From Deltaproteobacteria bacterium GWB2_55_19 (GTDB lineage: Bacteria; Desulfobacterota; GWC2-55-46), in assembly GCA_001797465.1 (NCBI GenBank), contig MGPQ01000017.1, positions 1 to 56,013 of the forward strand: a DNA stretch of 56,013 nucleotides, given 5' to 3'. A model generated the notes under the pieces. It saw only the letters and a list, made by a program, of their open reading frames with translations, had not been told where the DNA came from and did no database searches. The position numbers and the translations under genes are program-made. Of this stretch, positions 41,980 to 50,578 are shown piece after piece; the stretch's first letter is position 1, and each line of letters starts with the position of its first letter.

Positions 41980-43851
41980 ATGTGTGCCATGAAAAACCTT
42001 AAAATATATAAGATAATCGCTTTCTATTCGTTTGTGTTCTCCTGTTTGCTTGGCTGGCCGTCTATTTCCACCGGAGACACAATCACGTTATGCTGGACGC
42101 CTCCGACTCAGACGATGGACGGGTCCGCTCTCTCATCGATAGACGGGTACAGGTTCTATTCCATCCCATCGACCTCGGCATTAAACCCGTCAAACTTCAC
42201 GCAGTTCAGCGACATACCGGCAACGAGCACGACAACGGGCATATGCGCGGGGGGCAAGACCTCCAATACGGACCCTGCCTATCTCCCCCTTTCCCCAGGG
42301 ACTTATTATATTTCGGTCACCGCCTATTCAGCCGGCAAGGAAAGCCCTCTCTCACTCACTGTAACCAAGACCATAGTGGATTCGACGGCGCCGGTCATCT
42401 CCGGCGTGTATTCAACGGGCGTCACTCAGACCGGCGCGACCATAAGCTGGGCTACCGACGAGGCGTCCGACTCCCAGGCCGCGTACGGCACGACCACCGC
42501 GTACGGGAAGACCTCGGCCCTCGACTCCACGCTCTCCACCTCTCATACCAGGACGCTCTCCGGGCTCACACATTCGACCAAATACTACTACAAGGTGATG
42601 AGCAGGGACGCCGCGGGGAACCTGGGCGAGGATGGCGGCGGCTTCTATAACTTCACCACAGCGTCCTCCACAGATACCACGGCGCCAATCATCTCCAACA
42701 TACTCGCCTCAGGCGCGACGGCGTCCACCGTAAATATCTCATGGCTGACAAACGAGGCCTCTACCTCCGAAGTTGAATACGGGGCGACGCAGTCGTACGG
42801 GACGACGACAAGCGACGCGACCCTGGTCACGAACCACTCAGTCACGCTCTCAGGGCTTTCAAACACAACCACGTATTACTTCAGGGTCAACTCAAGCGAT
42901 TCCTCCGGCAACGCCGCCAGCAGCGCGAGCCGCACATTGAGGCTTTCAAACACTGCGCCTGCGATAAGCTCTTTCTACTCAAGTACCACAAGGACCCAGC
43001 CGGGCTATACGCTCTCCTTCTACGCCGCGGCGTCCGACCCCGACGGGGTCATCTCGAACTATGAATGGGACTTTGACGGGGACGGGGTCTACGACAGCGA
43101 GACAGGGTCGACGGCGAGCGCCAGCCACGCCTATGCGTCAGCCGGAACCTACGGCGCCAGGGTCCGCGTAACGGATAATTCAGGCGGCACCGCCGTATCG
43201 AGCGCGGTCACCGTCTATATCGAGACGGCCGCGACAAACCTGGCTCCGACCATACTTTCCTTTACGGCAACCCCGTCGTCGGGCGCACCCCCGCTTGCGG
43301 TGACATTCTCGGTCATCACCGATGAGGACAGCTACCTGACCTCCTACGAGTGGGACTTTGACGGCAACGGGACATTCGACGCCACCACTACATCGAGCCC
43401 GACGGCCTATACCTATGAGACCGCCGGCACATACAGCGCAAGGGTGCGCGTTACCGACGACTTTGACGCCACCGACTCGGCTGACACGGACGTGACGGTT
43501 ACTTCGACCGTAAGCGTGGGGGCCTCAGCCGTTGCCGGAGGCGGCGGCTGTTTCATCGCCACAGCCGCCTTCGGGAGCCCGCTCGATCAGCATGTCGCGT
43601 CGCTCCGGGGTTTCAGAGACAGGTATCTCGTTAACAATCCGGCTGGGAGGGTATTCGTAAGCCTCTACTACTGGGCGTCGCCGCCGATAGCAGAGGTGAT
43701 ATCGAGGCATGAAGCGCTTAAAATGATAGTGCGGGCGGGCCTTGCTCCTGTCGTATACGCGGTCGAGCACCCGTACATGGCGGCCATCTTTTTGTCAACG
43801 CTCGTTGCGGCACTCCTGGCAATCCTCAGAAAAAAGGCATCCAGGGCCTGA
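41980..43851 (+). CDS. Surface protein with FN3 and PKD domains and a CFI-box C-terminus
   Basis: About 623 residues. A signal peptide (to about residue 30) is followed by an N-terminal FN3-like region, two FN3-type modules ([20 protein letters not shown] and [20 protein letters not shown]) and two PKD domains ([18 protein letters not shown] and [18 protein letters not shown]). The C-terminus has a [12 protein letters not shown] box, a conserved [13 protein letters not shown] segment and a final membrane helix with basic tail, the CFI-box C-terminal module. That module resembles a sorting/anchoring domain; its processing enzyme is unknown to me. Start at 41980 or 41989. Length and domains fit a cell-surface adhesin or matrix protein. 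Confidence 0.85.
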   Translation: MCAMKNLKIYKIIAFYSFVFSCLLGWPSISTGDTITLCWTPPTQTMDGSALSSIDGYRFYSIPSTSALNPSNFTQFSDIPATSTTTGICAGGKTSNTDPAYLPLSPGTYYISVTAYSAGKESPLSLTVTKTIVDSTAPVISGVYSTGVTQTGATISWATDEASDSQAAYGTTTAYGKTSALDSTLSTSHTRTLSGLTHSTKYYYKVMSRDAAGNLGEDGGGFYNFTTASSTDTTAPIISNILASGATASTVNISWLTNEASTSEVEYGATQSYGTTTSDATLVTNHSVTLSGLSNTTTYYFRVNSSDSSGNAASSASRTLRLSNTAPAISSFYSSTTRTQPGYTLSFYAAASDPDGVISNYEWDFDGDGVYDSETGSTASASHAYASAGTYGARVRVTDNSGGTAVSSAVTVYIETAATNLAPTILSFTATPSSGAPPLAVTFSVITDEDSYLTSYEWDFDGNGTFDATTTSSPTAYTYETAGTYSARVRVTDDFDATDSADTDVTVTSTVSVGASAVAGGGGCFIATAAFGSPLDQHVASLRGFRDRYLVNNPAGRVFVSLYYWASPPIAEVISRHEALKMIVRAGLAPVVYAVEHPYMAAIFLSTLVAALLAILRKKASRA

Positions 43852-43873
43852 AGCCCAAACTGCACCCCCAACA

Positions 43874-43903
43874 CAAAAAAAAGGCCGGTCATCAAGACCG
43901 GCC
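43874..43903 (-). terminator. Intrinsic terminator of prsT
   Basis: An 8-bp perfect stem GGCCGGTC/GACCGGCC (43883-43890 with 43896-43903) lies 22 bases past the prsT stop. It is followed on the minus strand by a T run (43882 down to 43875). Confidence 0.85.
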
Positions 43904-43925
43904 CTCGTTAAAAAATGTTCTCCTT

Positions 43926-46220
43926 TTATTTCATCTCTTTCAGGGCCGCCCTCGCCTCGTCAGCCCCCGGATATTTGGCGTTAATCTCGAGCGACCTTGA
44001 AAGTTCTTGTCTCGCGAGCCTCTTGTCTCCCTTTCCCAGGTAAGCCATGCCGAGATGATACCGTATCTGTGGGTTATCCGGCGCCTTCTCAAGGCTCTCC
44101 CTCAATAGAGATACGGCCTTCAGGTACGCCTTTTTCTTGTAATATATCCAGCCGAGGGTATCCGATACATAAGGGTCTTCGGGTCTCTGCCCTTTGGCTG
44201 TCTCCGCGAGACTTAGGGCTACGTCGATGTTGCCGTTGTTCTCACAGTATAGCCACGCGAGGTTATTGAGGGCGGGCGCGAACCTGGGGTTTATCTCAAG
44301 GACCTTCTTGTAATGGGCCTCCGCCTCCTTTGAGTCCCCCTGCTTTTCGTAAAGGACCCCGAGCATCATGTGCGGCGCAGACTGCCTGGGGTCTTTCCGT
44401 ATGGCCTCGTTGTACCGCCTTATCGCCTCCTCAAACGAGCCCCTGCCGTAATACAGGTTTCCAAGGTCAAAGTACGCCTGAGGGATATCGTCCTTTATCT
44501 CGATCGCCTTCTTGAAGGCCGCCTCGGCCTCGTCCAGGTTCCTTGAGAGCATATGTATCCTCCCGAGGAGGAGCGGGTAGGCCGGGTTGTCGGGGTACTT
44601 GCCCATGTAGTCGATTACGCGCCCTATGGCCTTTTTTCCCTCTTTTCGCGAAATCTCCAGTGAGACGATCAAAGCGAGCGCCTCCGGCTGTCCAGGCTCT
44701 ATCGCGAGGGATTTTTCAAGTTCCGCGACAGCCCTTTTCCAGTCGCCCTGCATCTGGTAGACGAGGGCGAGCCTTGAATAGCCTCGAGGGTCTTTTGGCG
44801 CAACCCTTACGATGTTATCGAAAAACCCCTTCGCCTCCCGGGGCTTCCGGAGCCTTAAGCTTATGTCGCCGGCGATGAGGTTCGCCGCCGGGTTCCGCCT
44901 GTTCTTTTCGAGCACCTTCGCGGTCTCTTCCATCGCGAGCTTCAAATCCCCCAACGCCATCAGGTGGGCCGCAAGCGCGAGCCTTGCGCCGTCAAACCCG
45001 GGGAATAGCTTTATCGCCTCGCTGAACTCCGACCTGGCGGACTCCGGGTTCCCCGTAGCCTCGTGGGCAAGGCCGAGGTAATAGCGGCCGAACGGGGAAG
45101 CGGGCTCCGCCTTGACAAACTGCTTAAGGTCCTCTGCCGCTTCCGTCGCCTTCTTTTCCTTGAGGCGCAGACGCCCCCTCAGGTAGAGCCCGTGTGGGTC
45201 GTTCTGGTTTTTGCCGAGAATCCCGTCTATCTGCTCGGAGGCGTCTTTTACGTTGTTCGTGTCGAGGAGGAGCTCGGCGAGTGCCTTTCGGAGCGCCGCG
45301 CCCTCGGTTATCTTTTCTATGCCCGCCTTATATACCTTTATGGCCTCTTCAGGCCTTCCTACCGACAGATGGAACTTGGCGAGCATCATATAAGGCTCTG
45401 GCCTCTCCGGGGTCAATTCCACCATGGCCATGAGGGTCTTTTCGGCAAGCTCCGTCCTCTTTGTCCTCATATACAGGTTCGCGAGCGCAACGAGCGGGGC
45501 CGGGCTCTTCGGTTGAGCCTCGGCGGCCTTTTTAATCTCTCCCTCAGCCTCCGCTATCCTGCCCTGGAATACGTATATGTTCGAGAGCTGGAGGCGCGCG
45601 TCAACTGAGTCGGGCTTGAGAACTATCGCCTGCCTGAGCCGCCCCTCAGCCGATTTAAAGTCGCCATTCGCCAGGTGAATGCCAGCCGCCGCCATGTGGA
45701 CCTTCAGATTTTCCGGATCGGCCTTCAACGCCTCATTGATGACCTGAAGAGCCCTTGAAAAATTCTTCTGTCCCGCAAGCGCGGCCGCCAGCAACACCCG
45801 GGCGTCTGTATTGCCCGGGGCCTTGACAAGGACATCTTCAGCCTTTTTTCTGGCGTTGACGAAGTCCCTGGAGAGGACTAACAGCTCGCCCATCTTAAGT
45901 TGGGCGTCCACAAGGTCCGGCCTTAATTCCGTTGCCTGGGCTAATTCCCTGAAGGCGTTCTGCAAGCCCGCCGCCCCGCCCATCCCCAGATACGCGAGGC
46001 CGAGATTATAGTGTCCCAAGGCATTCATTTTATCTGTCTGGACGGCGTTTTTAAACTCTATCGAGGCCTCCTTGAAGTTCGAGGCCTTGAGGTACTCCTG
46101 CCCCTTGGACATGTGCGTCTCGAACTTCTTCTCCGGACTCTGGCCACACCCCAGGAAAAACGGCAAGAAAAACAACAGCGGGATGATCACCTTAAAAGAC
46201 TTCAAAATTCTAATTCGCAT
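43926..46220 (-). CDS. prsT: PEP-CTERM system TPR lipoprotein PrsT
   Basis: 764 residues. A lipoprotein signal ends in FFLGC (Cys 25), followed by a nearly continuous array of tetratricopeptide repeats (roughly 20 units of 34 residues, e.g. AKGHYNLGLAYL-type helices throughout). Architecture and location match PrsT, the TPR protein that accompanies PrsK and PrsR in exosortase/PEP-CTERM loci and is linked to exopolysaccharide export. The ATG follows AAGGGG at 5 bases. It is transcribed from a near-consensus sigma-70 promoter and closed by a terminator, so it is its own unit. Confidence 0.88.
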   Translation of the reverse strand: MRIRILKSFKVIIPLLFFLPFFLGCGQSPEKKFETHMSKGQEYLKASNFKEASIEFKNAVQTDKMNALGHYNLGLAYLGMGGAAGLQNAFRELAQATELRPDLVDAQLKMGELLVLSRDFVNARKKAEDVLVKAPGNTDARVLLAAALAGQKNFSRALQVINEALKADPENLKVHMAAAGIHLANGDFKSAEGRLRQAIVLKPDSVDARLQLSNIYVFQGRIAEAEGEIKKAAEAQPKSPAPLVALANLYMRTKRTELAEKTLMAMVELTPERPEPYMMLAKFHLSVGRPEEAIKVYKAGIEKITEGAALRKALAELLLDTNNVKDASEQIDGILGKNQNDPHGLYLRGRLRLKEKKATEAAEDLKQFVKAEPASPFGRYYLGLAHEATGNPESARSEFSEAIKLFPGFDGARLALAAHLMALGDLKLAMEETAKVLEKNRRNPAANLIAGDISLRLRKPREAKGFFDNIVRVAPKDPRGYSRLALVYQMQGDWKRAVAELEKSLAIEPGQPEALALIVSLEISRKEGKKAIGRVIDYMGKYPDNPAYPLLLGRIHMLSRNLDEAEAAFKKAIEIKDDIPQAYFDLGNLYYGRGSFEEAIRRYNEAIRKDPRQSAPHMMLGVLYEKQGDSKEAEAHYKKVLEINPRFAPALNNLAWLYCENNGNIDVALSLAETAKGQRPEDPYVSDTLGWIYYKKKAYLKAVSLLRESLEKAPDNPQIRYHLGMAYLGKGDKRLARQELSRSLEINAKYPGADEARAALKEMK

Positions 46221-46256
46221 ACCGCCCCTTATCAGTATTAGCCGGAAGTAAGTTTG

Positions 46257-46285
46257 ATTCTATGTAAGTATCCATTAAAAGTCAA
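46257..46285 (-). promoter_or_regulatory. Sigma-70 promoter of prsT
   Basis: On the minus strand TTGACT, 17 bases, TAGAAT. Matches 5 of 6 at both boxes; leader about 30 bases. Confidence 0.7.
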
Positions 46286-46549
46286 TTTGGAATTCACCGG
46301 CCGTTGCCGACAGGGGCCGTAAATCGGGTGTCCATTTCCTTTACACAACGCATATCGTCAAAAACGATGTAACATCTCGAAATTAATAGATAAATAGGCC
46401 CCATGCCGGCTTAGCCCACCTGCGGAGCCATTAACTGTTCATTTTTTTTACAATATATATATGGCACAGAACAATTCAAGGCATGGAGAGGCACTTGAAA
46501 AACCTTATAAATTGCATAGTTACAAAAATAGGACATTCATACTGGGCAC

Positions 46550-46565
46550 TGGCACTATATTTGCA
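46550..46565 (+). promoter_or_regulatory. Sigma-54 promoter of a PEP-CTERM gene
   Basis: TGGCAC, 5 bases, TTGCA: a full match to the -24/-12 consensus with exact GG-N10-GC spacing. The -12 GC (46563-46564) is 26 bases before the ATG at 46590, and the GGAGG ribosome site lies just after the expected start of transcription. PrsR is a plausible activator. Confidence 0.85.
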
Positions 46566-46589
46566 ATATACAAAAGTGGAGGCAAACTT

Positions 46590-47366
46590 ATGACTAAAAT
46601 TGGCCGTTATTTGAAAATTATCGCAATAGGCGCAGTTGCCGCCATTTTCCTGTCTCTGACAGGCACAAACAGTTACGCCATCCCTACCCTGCAACTCGAT
46701 ATATCGGACGGCACGTATGAATACGATACGAGCACAATAATAACCTCAAGCGATAGCTTCACTCTCTACGCGTATCTCATAGAAAACTGCAAAAACAGCC
46801 TGAGCGACACCTACTATATCTCGGTCGCGCTTATACCCGCGACCAGCACAAGCCAGGACCTTGGGACCCTCATTATAAATGGTATGACGGTTGATGTCAC
46901 TTCAGACATGACATACGGCATACCGCCGCTTGAGGATATCGCGTCCCTGCAGGGATGGGACAAGGGAGACCTCCCGAAGCACGGGATATACCCGACTTAT
47001 TTCTACGAATACGAGTTCAGCTTCTCGTCCTTGAACGAGATAAGCGCCTATAACACACAGGACAGGGCGATCGACGAGACCCCGATAGACCTTACCATCA
47101 ACTCCTCGGGCGACATGTTCTATGCCGCGTTTACGATCGACACGTCTTCGCTCGACGCCGAGTACAGCGTACACTTCGACCTTTACAATACAGCGCTTAA
47201 GTCCGGCGGAGACATTGACGTAACGCAGTTCGCCCCGTTCTCGCACGATGCGGAGACAACGCATTCAGTGCCGGAGCCCGGGACACTGTTGCTTTTGTCA
47301 TCCGGCCTTTTAGGGCTTGCGGCGCTCAGACGGACAAGGAATATTCGCGGCGGCAAAATCGATTAA
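46590..47366 (+). CDS. PEP-CTERM surface protein
   Basis: 258 residues. A signal peptide (about 1-28, ending SYA) is followed by a beta-rich extracellular domain. The C-terminus is a PEP-CTERM sorting signal: VPEPGTLLLLSSGLLGLAAL, then RRTR; the tail after the basic residues is longer than usual (RNIRGGKID). Exosortase is expected to cut at this signal. The start at 46590 is fixed by GGAGG 8 bases upstream and by the sigma-54 promoter; an in-frame ATG at 46461 would sit upstream of that promoter. The domain itself is not one I recognise. Confidence 0.88.
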   Translation: MTKIGRYLKIIAIGAVAAIFLSLTGTNSYAIPTLQLDISDGTYEYDTSTIITSSDSFTLYAYLIENCKNSLSDTYYISVALIPATSTSQDLGTLIINGMTVDVTSDMTYGIPPLEDIASLQGWDKGDLPKHGIYPTYFYEYEFSFSSLNEISAYNTQDRAIDETPIDLTINSSGDMFYAAFTIDTSSLDAEYSVHFDLYNTALKSGGDIDVTQFAPFSHDAETTHSVPEPGTLLLLSSGLLGLAALRRTRNIRGGKID

Positions 47367-47399
47367 CCGGCCCCGCACAAGCCGGGGATAGGATAAAAA

Positions 47400-47768
47400 G
47401 TGCTAGTCAACACTTGTCCGAGATGCGAGAACAAATTCTATACCGCCGTCACCTGCGCGGACATAAATTGCCCGTACTGCGGGTTCCTCGTCAAATGCAC
47501 GGAGCATGAGGCGAGAGGCTCGGAGAGGCATTCCATACAAAAGATATGCGCCCTCTTCGAGAGCGGAGAGCAGGTATTCGCGCACACAACCGACATATCA
47601 GAGTCAGGCGTAGGCATCACCATGGAACATGAATTCCCTTTCTACACAGGCGCCATAGTCAACGTCAAGATAGACTTCTTTGACATAGAATCCGACGCGC
47701 AGGTCGTCTGGGTAAAAAAGTCCGGGCCCACGCTCGCCAAGGCCGGCCTCAAGTTTCGCCGGGCATGA
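47400..47768 (+). CDS. Zinc-ribbon PilZ-domain protein
   Basis: 122 residues. The N-terminus has two CXXC knuckles (C6-C9 and C24-C27), a likely zinc ribbon. A PilZ domain follows: RGSER (39-43) fits the RxxxR cyclic-di-GMP motif and DISESG (65-70) the DxSxxG motif. The GTG start is 33 bases after the PEP-CTERM gene, with no terminator between, so both are probably transcribed from the sigma-54 promoter. A bidirectional terminator follows. A zinc ribbon fused to PilZ is uncommon, and its target is unknown. Confidence 0.8.
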   Translation: MLVNTCPRCENKFYTAVTCADINCPYCGFLVKCTEHEARGSERHSIQKICALFESGEQVFAHTTDISESGVGITMEHEFPFYTGAIVNVKIDFFDIESDAQVVWVKKSGPTLAKAGLKFRRA

Positions 47769-47908
47769 TAAATACAACCATTAAGACCCTCTCATCTTAT
47801 TTGCGCGACGCCCGCACAGAGCCGTAACCCGGATTCCCGCGTCAAGCCGCGATACCCCCTATCCCATATATAATGATTACCCTGTATACGCCGATTATCT
47901 GAAATTAA

Positions 47909-47950
47909 AAAAACAGAAAGCCCCTTGTCGCCAAGGGGCTTTCTGTTTTT
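47909..47950. terminator. Bidirectional intrinsic terminator
   Basis: A 19-bp near-perfect stem (47909-47927 with 47932-47950) made of AAAAACAG…CCCCTTG and its complement. Both arms end in A/T runs, so it can stop transcription from the PilZ gene (+) and the convergent PEP-CTERM gene (-). Confidence 0.9.
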
Positions 47951-47965
47951 AGCAGGCTTTTGTAC

Positions 47966-48559
47966 TTACGCCCTTTTTCTCTTAAGCCATAACCCAGCCC
48001 CCAGGATGCCGCTACCCAGGAGTAATATCATGGAAGGCTCGGGGACAGGGGCGATCCCGTCGTTGCCGTAGTTTATGAAGTTCAGCGCATACTCGTTGGT
48101 GCTGACCACTGTGCTAAAAGGCAGGTTCCAGACGATATTCAGGTTATAATAGTAGGCCCCTGAGTCGCCTGGTAACTGAGGCGCGCCTATGGTCACGGGG
48201 TTGTTGAAGCTCATCGTCACGCTGTAATCGGCGGACGCCTCGTCCCCTGAAAGGGTATAATACCTTGTGCCGTCGTAGAGCGCAAAATCGATTATGTCCC
48301 CGTTGTTGAAGTACCTGGCATCGACCGAGCTCAAGGCCTGGAAGGACAGGCCTGAGTTGAGAAAATATCCGTAGGTATAGGGGGCTGTGTTCCCTGAGCT
48401 GAGAAGCCTTACCGTAAGGTTCGCGTCAGTGTCTCCATCCACCATCACCACTTCGGTGCCGCCCATTGTAAGCGCCGAGGCGGACCCCGGGTATAGCGCC
48501 ACCGCAGAGACACAGAAGGCGGAGACGACGAGAAGAGCGTTATTCCTTTTATTTGCCAT
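47966..48559 (-). CDS. PEP-CTERM protein, paralogue A
   Basis: 197 residues: signal peptide (about 1-27), a beta-sandwich-like exported domain, and the sorting signal VPEPSMILLLGSGILGAGLW followed by LKRKRA. It is clearly a paralogue of the next gene: both have the segments GGTEVVMVDGDTD / GGTKVIIIDGNQD and NNGDIIDFALYDGTRYY / NGGDIVDFALYDGLNYL. The ATG at 48559 (MANKRN) is preferred over an upstream TTG. It follows the paralogue by 52 bases with only a weak hairpin between, so it is likely co-transcribed. Confidence 0.87.
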   Translation of the reverse strand: MANKRNNALLVVSAFCVSAVALYPGSASALTMGGTEVVMVDGDTDANLTVRLLSSGNTAPYTYGYFLNSGLSFQALSSVDARYFNNGDIIDFALYDGTRYYTLSGDEASADYSVTMSFNNPVTIGAPQLPGDSGAYYYNLNIVWNLPFSTVVSTNEYALNFINYGNDGIAPVPEPSMILLLGSGILGAGLWLKRKRA

Positions 48560-48611
48560 GAATTTCAATCCCGCTTTTTAAGGTTTTTTTACTATTAAAA
48601 GGCTGAAAAGC

Positions 48612-49202
48612 CTAAGCGGTCCGCTTTCTCCGGAGCATTAACCCGGCGCTTACAAGACCGGCGCCAAGGAGCAACAGCGTCGAGGGCTCCGGCACTGGGG
48701 CTATCCCGTCATTTCCGTTTACCGAGTTCATCGTCGTCTCATTTGTGTTTACAGTAGAGGACTGGTCCCCGGTAATGTTCCAGGTGATGTTCAGATTGAG
48801 ATAATAGCCTCCACTCCAGCCAACCGGCTGTTCCGAAGGGCCTGAGACGGGGCTGTCGAACGTCATAAGAACGGACCCTCCGAGCTCGGAGGCCCTGAGG
48901 TAATTCAACCCGTCATAGAGGGCAAAATCCACGATATCCCCTCCGTTAAAGGTGGTGAAATCCACAGGGCTCAAAATATTGAAAACCGCGCTTGAATTGA
49001 GGTAGTAACCGTATAAATAAGTCTCCGTGCCTCCCATGCTGAGGATGTCTACGGTTGTCCCTCCGTCCTGGTTTCCGTCTATGATAATCACCTTTGTGCC
49101 GCCTGTACTTAACGCCCATACAGGCTGAGGAACAAAGGCCACAATTGCCATAATGCCCATAGTCCCTGCCATGACAGGGAGGAACCCCTTGATCATCGTC
49201 AT
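48612..49202 (-). CDS. PEP-CTERM protein, paralogue B
   Basis: 196 residues: signal peptide (about 1-25), exported domain shared with paralogue A, and the sorting signal VPEPSTLLLLGAGLVSAGLM followed by LRRKRTA. The start at 49202 (MTMIKGF) is chosen because AAAGG precedes it and the sigma-54 start site falls near 49231; upstream in-frame ATGs at 49229 and 49313 are too close to or before the promoter. First gene of the two-gene unit. Confidence 0.88.
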   Translation of the reverse strand: MTMIKGFLPVMAGTMGIMAIVAFVPQPVWALSTGGTKVIIIDGNQDGGTTVDILSMGGTETYLYGYYLNSSAVFNILSPVDFTTFNGGDIVDFALYDGLNYLRASELGGSVLMTFDSPVSGPSEQPVGWSGGYYLNLNITWNITGDQSSTVNTNETTMNSVNGNDGIAPVPEPSTLLLLGAGLVSAGLMLRRKRTA

Positions 49203-49241
49203 ACGACCTTTCTTTATCTGTTTATCCATGATGTTTAATAA

Positions 49242-49257
49242 TGCAAAAAATGTGCCT
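49242..49257 (-). promoter_or_regulatory. Sigma-54 promoter of the paralogous PEP-CTERM pair
   Basis: On the minus strand AGGCAC, 5 bases, TTGCA, with exact GG-N10-GC spacing. One mismatch from TGGCAC-N5-TTGCA. About 40 bases before the ATG at 49202. Confidence 0.75.
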
Positions 49258-49619
49258 TTACCATACAGGCACCCAACCCTGCCATTTTTATATGTTTTTT
49301 TGATGCGTAACATCCCTGTCGTGCAAATAGTGTAAAAAGAATGGACAGTAAAGAGGCACTATTCTCAAAGACTGCGAAGCGATAACCAAAACACCATGTT
49401 TTTCAGCTGATTAAAAGACCTGTCCCAAAAACTATCTGTAAAGAAAATTGACAGTTTCGAAATAAATACGCGCATGAATAAACACGGGTTGAGGACGGAT
49501 ATCAGGGCAAGACAACGACGAGGAGACGGGAAAGGGGTTTTTGAATCGTCTTACGATACAATTCAACAGGCCCGCCCCTATCCTGAAAAAAAAGGGGGCT
49601 GGCCTGTATCAGCCTTTGG
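49258..49619. other. Non-coding gap between PEP-CTERM and sugar-enzyme genes
   Basis: Upstream control region of the sigma-54 promoter; PrsR binding sites would be expected here but cannot be recognised. Near 49573-49607 an imperfect GGCC-GCCCC hairpin with an internal T run may terminate the epimerase operon. No gene is seen. Confidence 0.5.
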
Positions 49620-50564
49620 TTAACGGTTCGTATAATTTTCCATGTACCACCTGACGGTCCTCTCGGTCCCTGCGTTGATGTCAAACGAGGGCTCATAGGA
49701 AAGGAGTTTTCTCGCGCTCGTTATATCGGCGTGTGAATGTTTAACGTCCCCTTTTCTCCCAGGGGCGTAGAGGGGCTCTATATCCTCCTTGCCGGCCCAC
49801 TTCCGTATCTTCCTGAAGAGATCGTTTATGGTGGTCCTGCCGCCGTAGCCGATATTGTACGCGCCCCCGGCGGCGTCAGGCGCGAAGCACGCCTTTATGT
49901 TGGCCTGAAGACAGTCCTCCACGAAGGTAAAGTCCCTGCTCTGCTCGCCGTCGCCGAATATCGTCGGCCTCTCGTTCTTCATGACTGCGGTTATGAACCT
50001 CGGTATGACGGCCGCGTACTGGGAGTTCGGGTCCTGCCTCTTGCCGTAGATATTGAAGTACCTGAGCGCCACGGTGGGGAGCCCGTAGACCCTGTGGAAC
50101 ACCTTGCAGTAGTACTCCCCTGAGAGCTTGGATACCGCGTAAGGCGACTGCGGGGTCGGGAACATGTCCTCGCGCTTGGGGAGAGTAGGCGTGTCTCCGT
50201 AGACTGAGGACGATGAGGCGCAGACGACCCTTTTTACCTTCTCGTCCCTGGCGGCTGTGAGCACGTTCAAGGTCCCCGTCACGTTCACTTCGTGGGTCGT
50301 CAAGGGGTCCTCGACCGAGCGCGGCACGGAGCCGAGCGCCGCAAGGTGTATGACATAGTCAACGCCCTTGACGGCCTTCGCCACATCCGCCTTGTCCCTT
50401 ATGTCCCCCTTCATTAACTCCAGGGGTCCGAGGAGGCCGGCGATGTTCTCCTCCTTGCCCGTGGCGAGGTTATCGAGCACCCGTACGGCATGCCCCTCGT
50501 TTAACAGCCTTTCACTTAAGTTGGAACCGATGAAGCCGGCCCCTCCGGTAACGAGGAATAGCAT
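49620..50564 (-). CDS. NAD-dependent nucleotide-sugar epimerase (UDP-GlcNAc 4-epimerase-like)
   Basis: 314-residue short-chain-dehydrogenase/extended-SDR enzyme. TGGAGFIG (6-13) binds NAD; Y142-x3-K146 (PYAVSK) is the catalytic pair, with Ser/Thr residues in CASSSSVYG ahead of it. Sequence flow (CASSSSVYGD…ALRYFNIYGKRQDPNSQYAAVIPRF) resembles WbpP/TviC-type UDP-N-acetylhexosamine 4-epimerases, though UDP-glucose activity cannot be excluded. AAGGAG lies 7 bases before the ATG. It follows the 6-dehydrogenase by 14 bases in one operon. Confidence 0.9.
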   Translation of the reverse strand: MLFLVTGGAGFIGSNLSERLLNEGHAVRVLDNLATGKEENIAGLLGPLELMKGDIRDKADVAKAVKGVDYVIHLAALGSVPRSVEDPLTTHEVNVTGTLNVLTAARDEKVKRVVCASSSSVYGDTPTLPKREDMFPTPQSPYAVSKLSGEYYCKVFHRVYGLPTVALRYFNIYGKRQDPNSQYAAVIPRFITAVMKNERPTIFGDGEQSRDFTFVEDCLQANIKACFAPDAAGGAYNIGYGGRTTINDLFRKIRKWAGKEDIEPLYAPGRKGDVKHSHADITSARKLLSYEPSFDINAGTERTVRWYMENYTNR

Positions 50565-50578
50565 CTATAAACTCCTTT

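Noticed and set aside
46461-46480. Second sigma-54 site (TGGCACAGAACAATTC)
   Set aside because: The -24 element is present but there is no TTGC at the required distance.
46461-46589. Longer N-terminus for the PEP-CTERM protein
   Set aside because: It would begin upstream of the sigma-54 promoter and ahead of the signal peptide.
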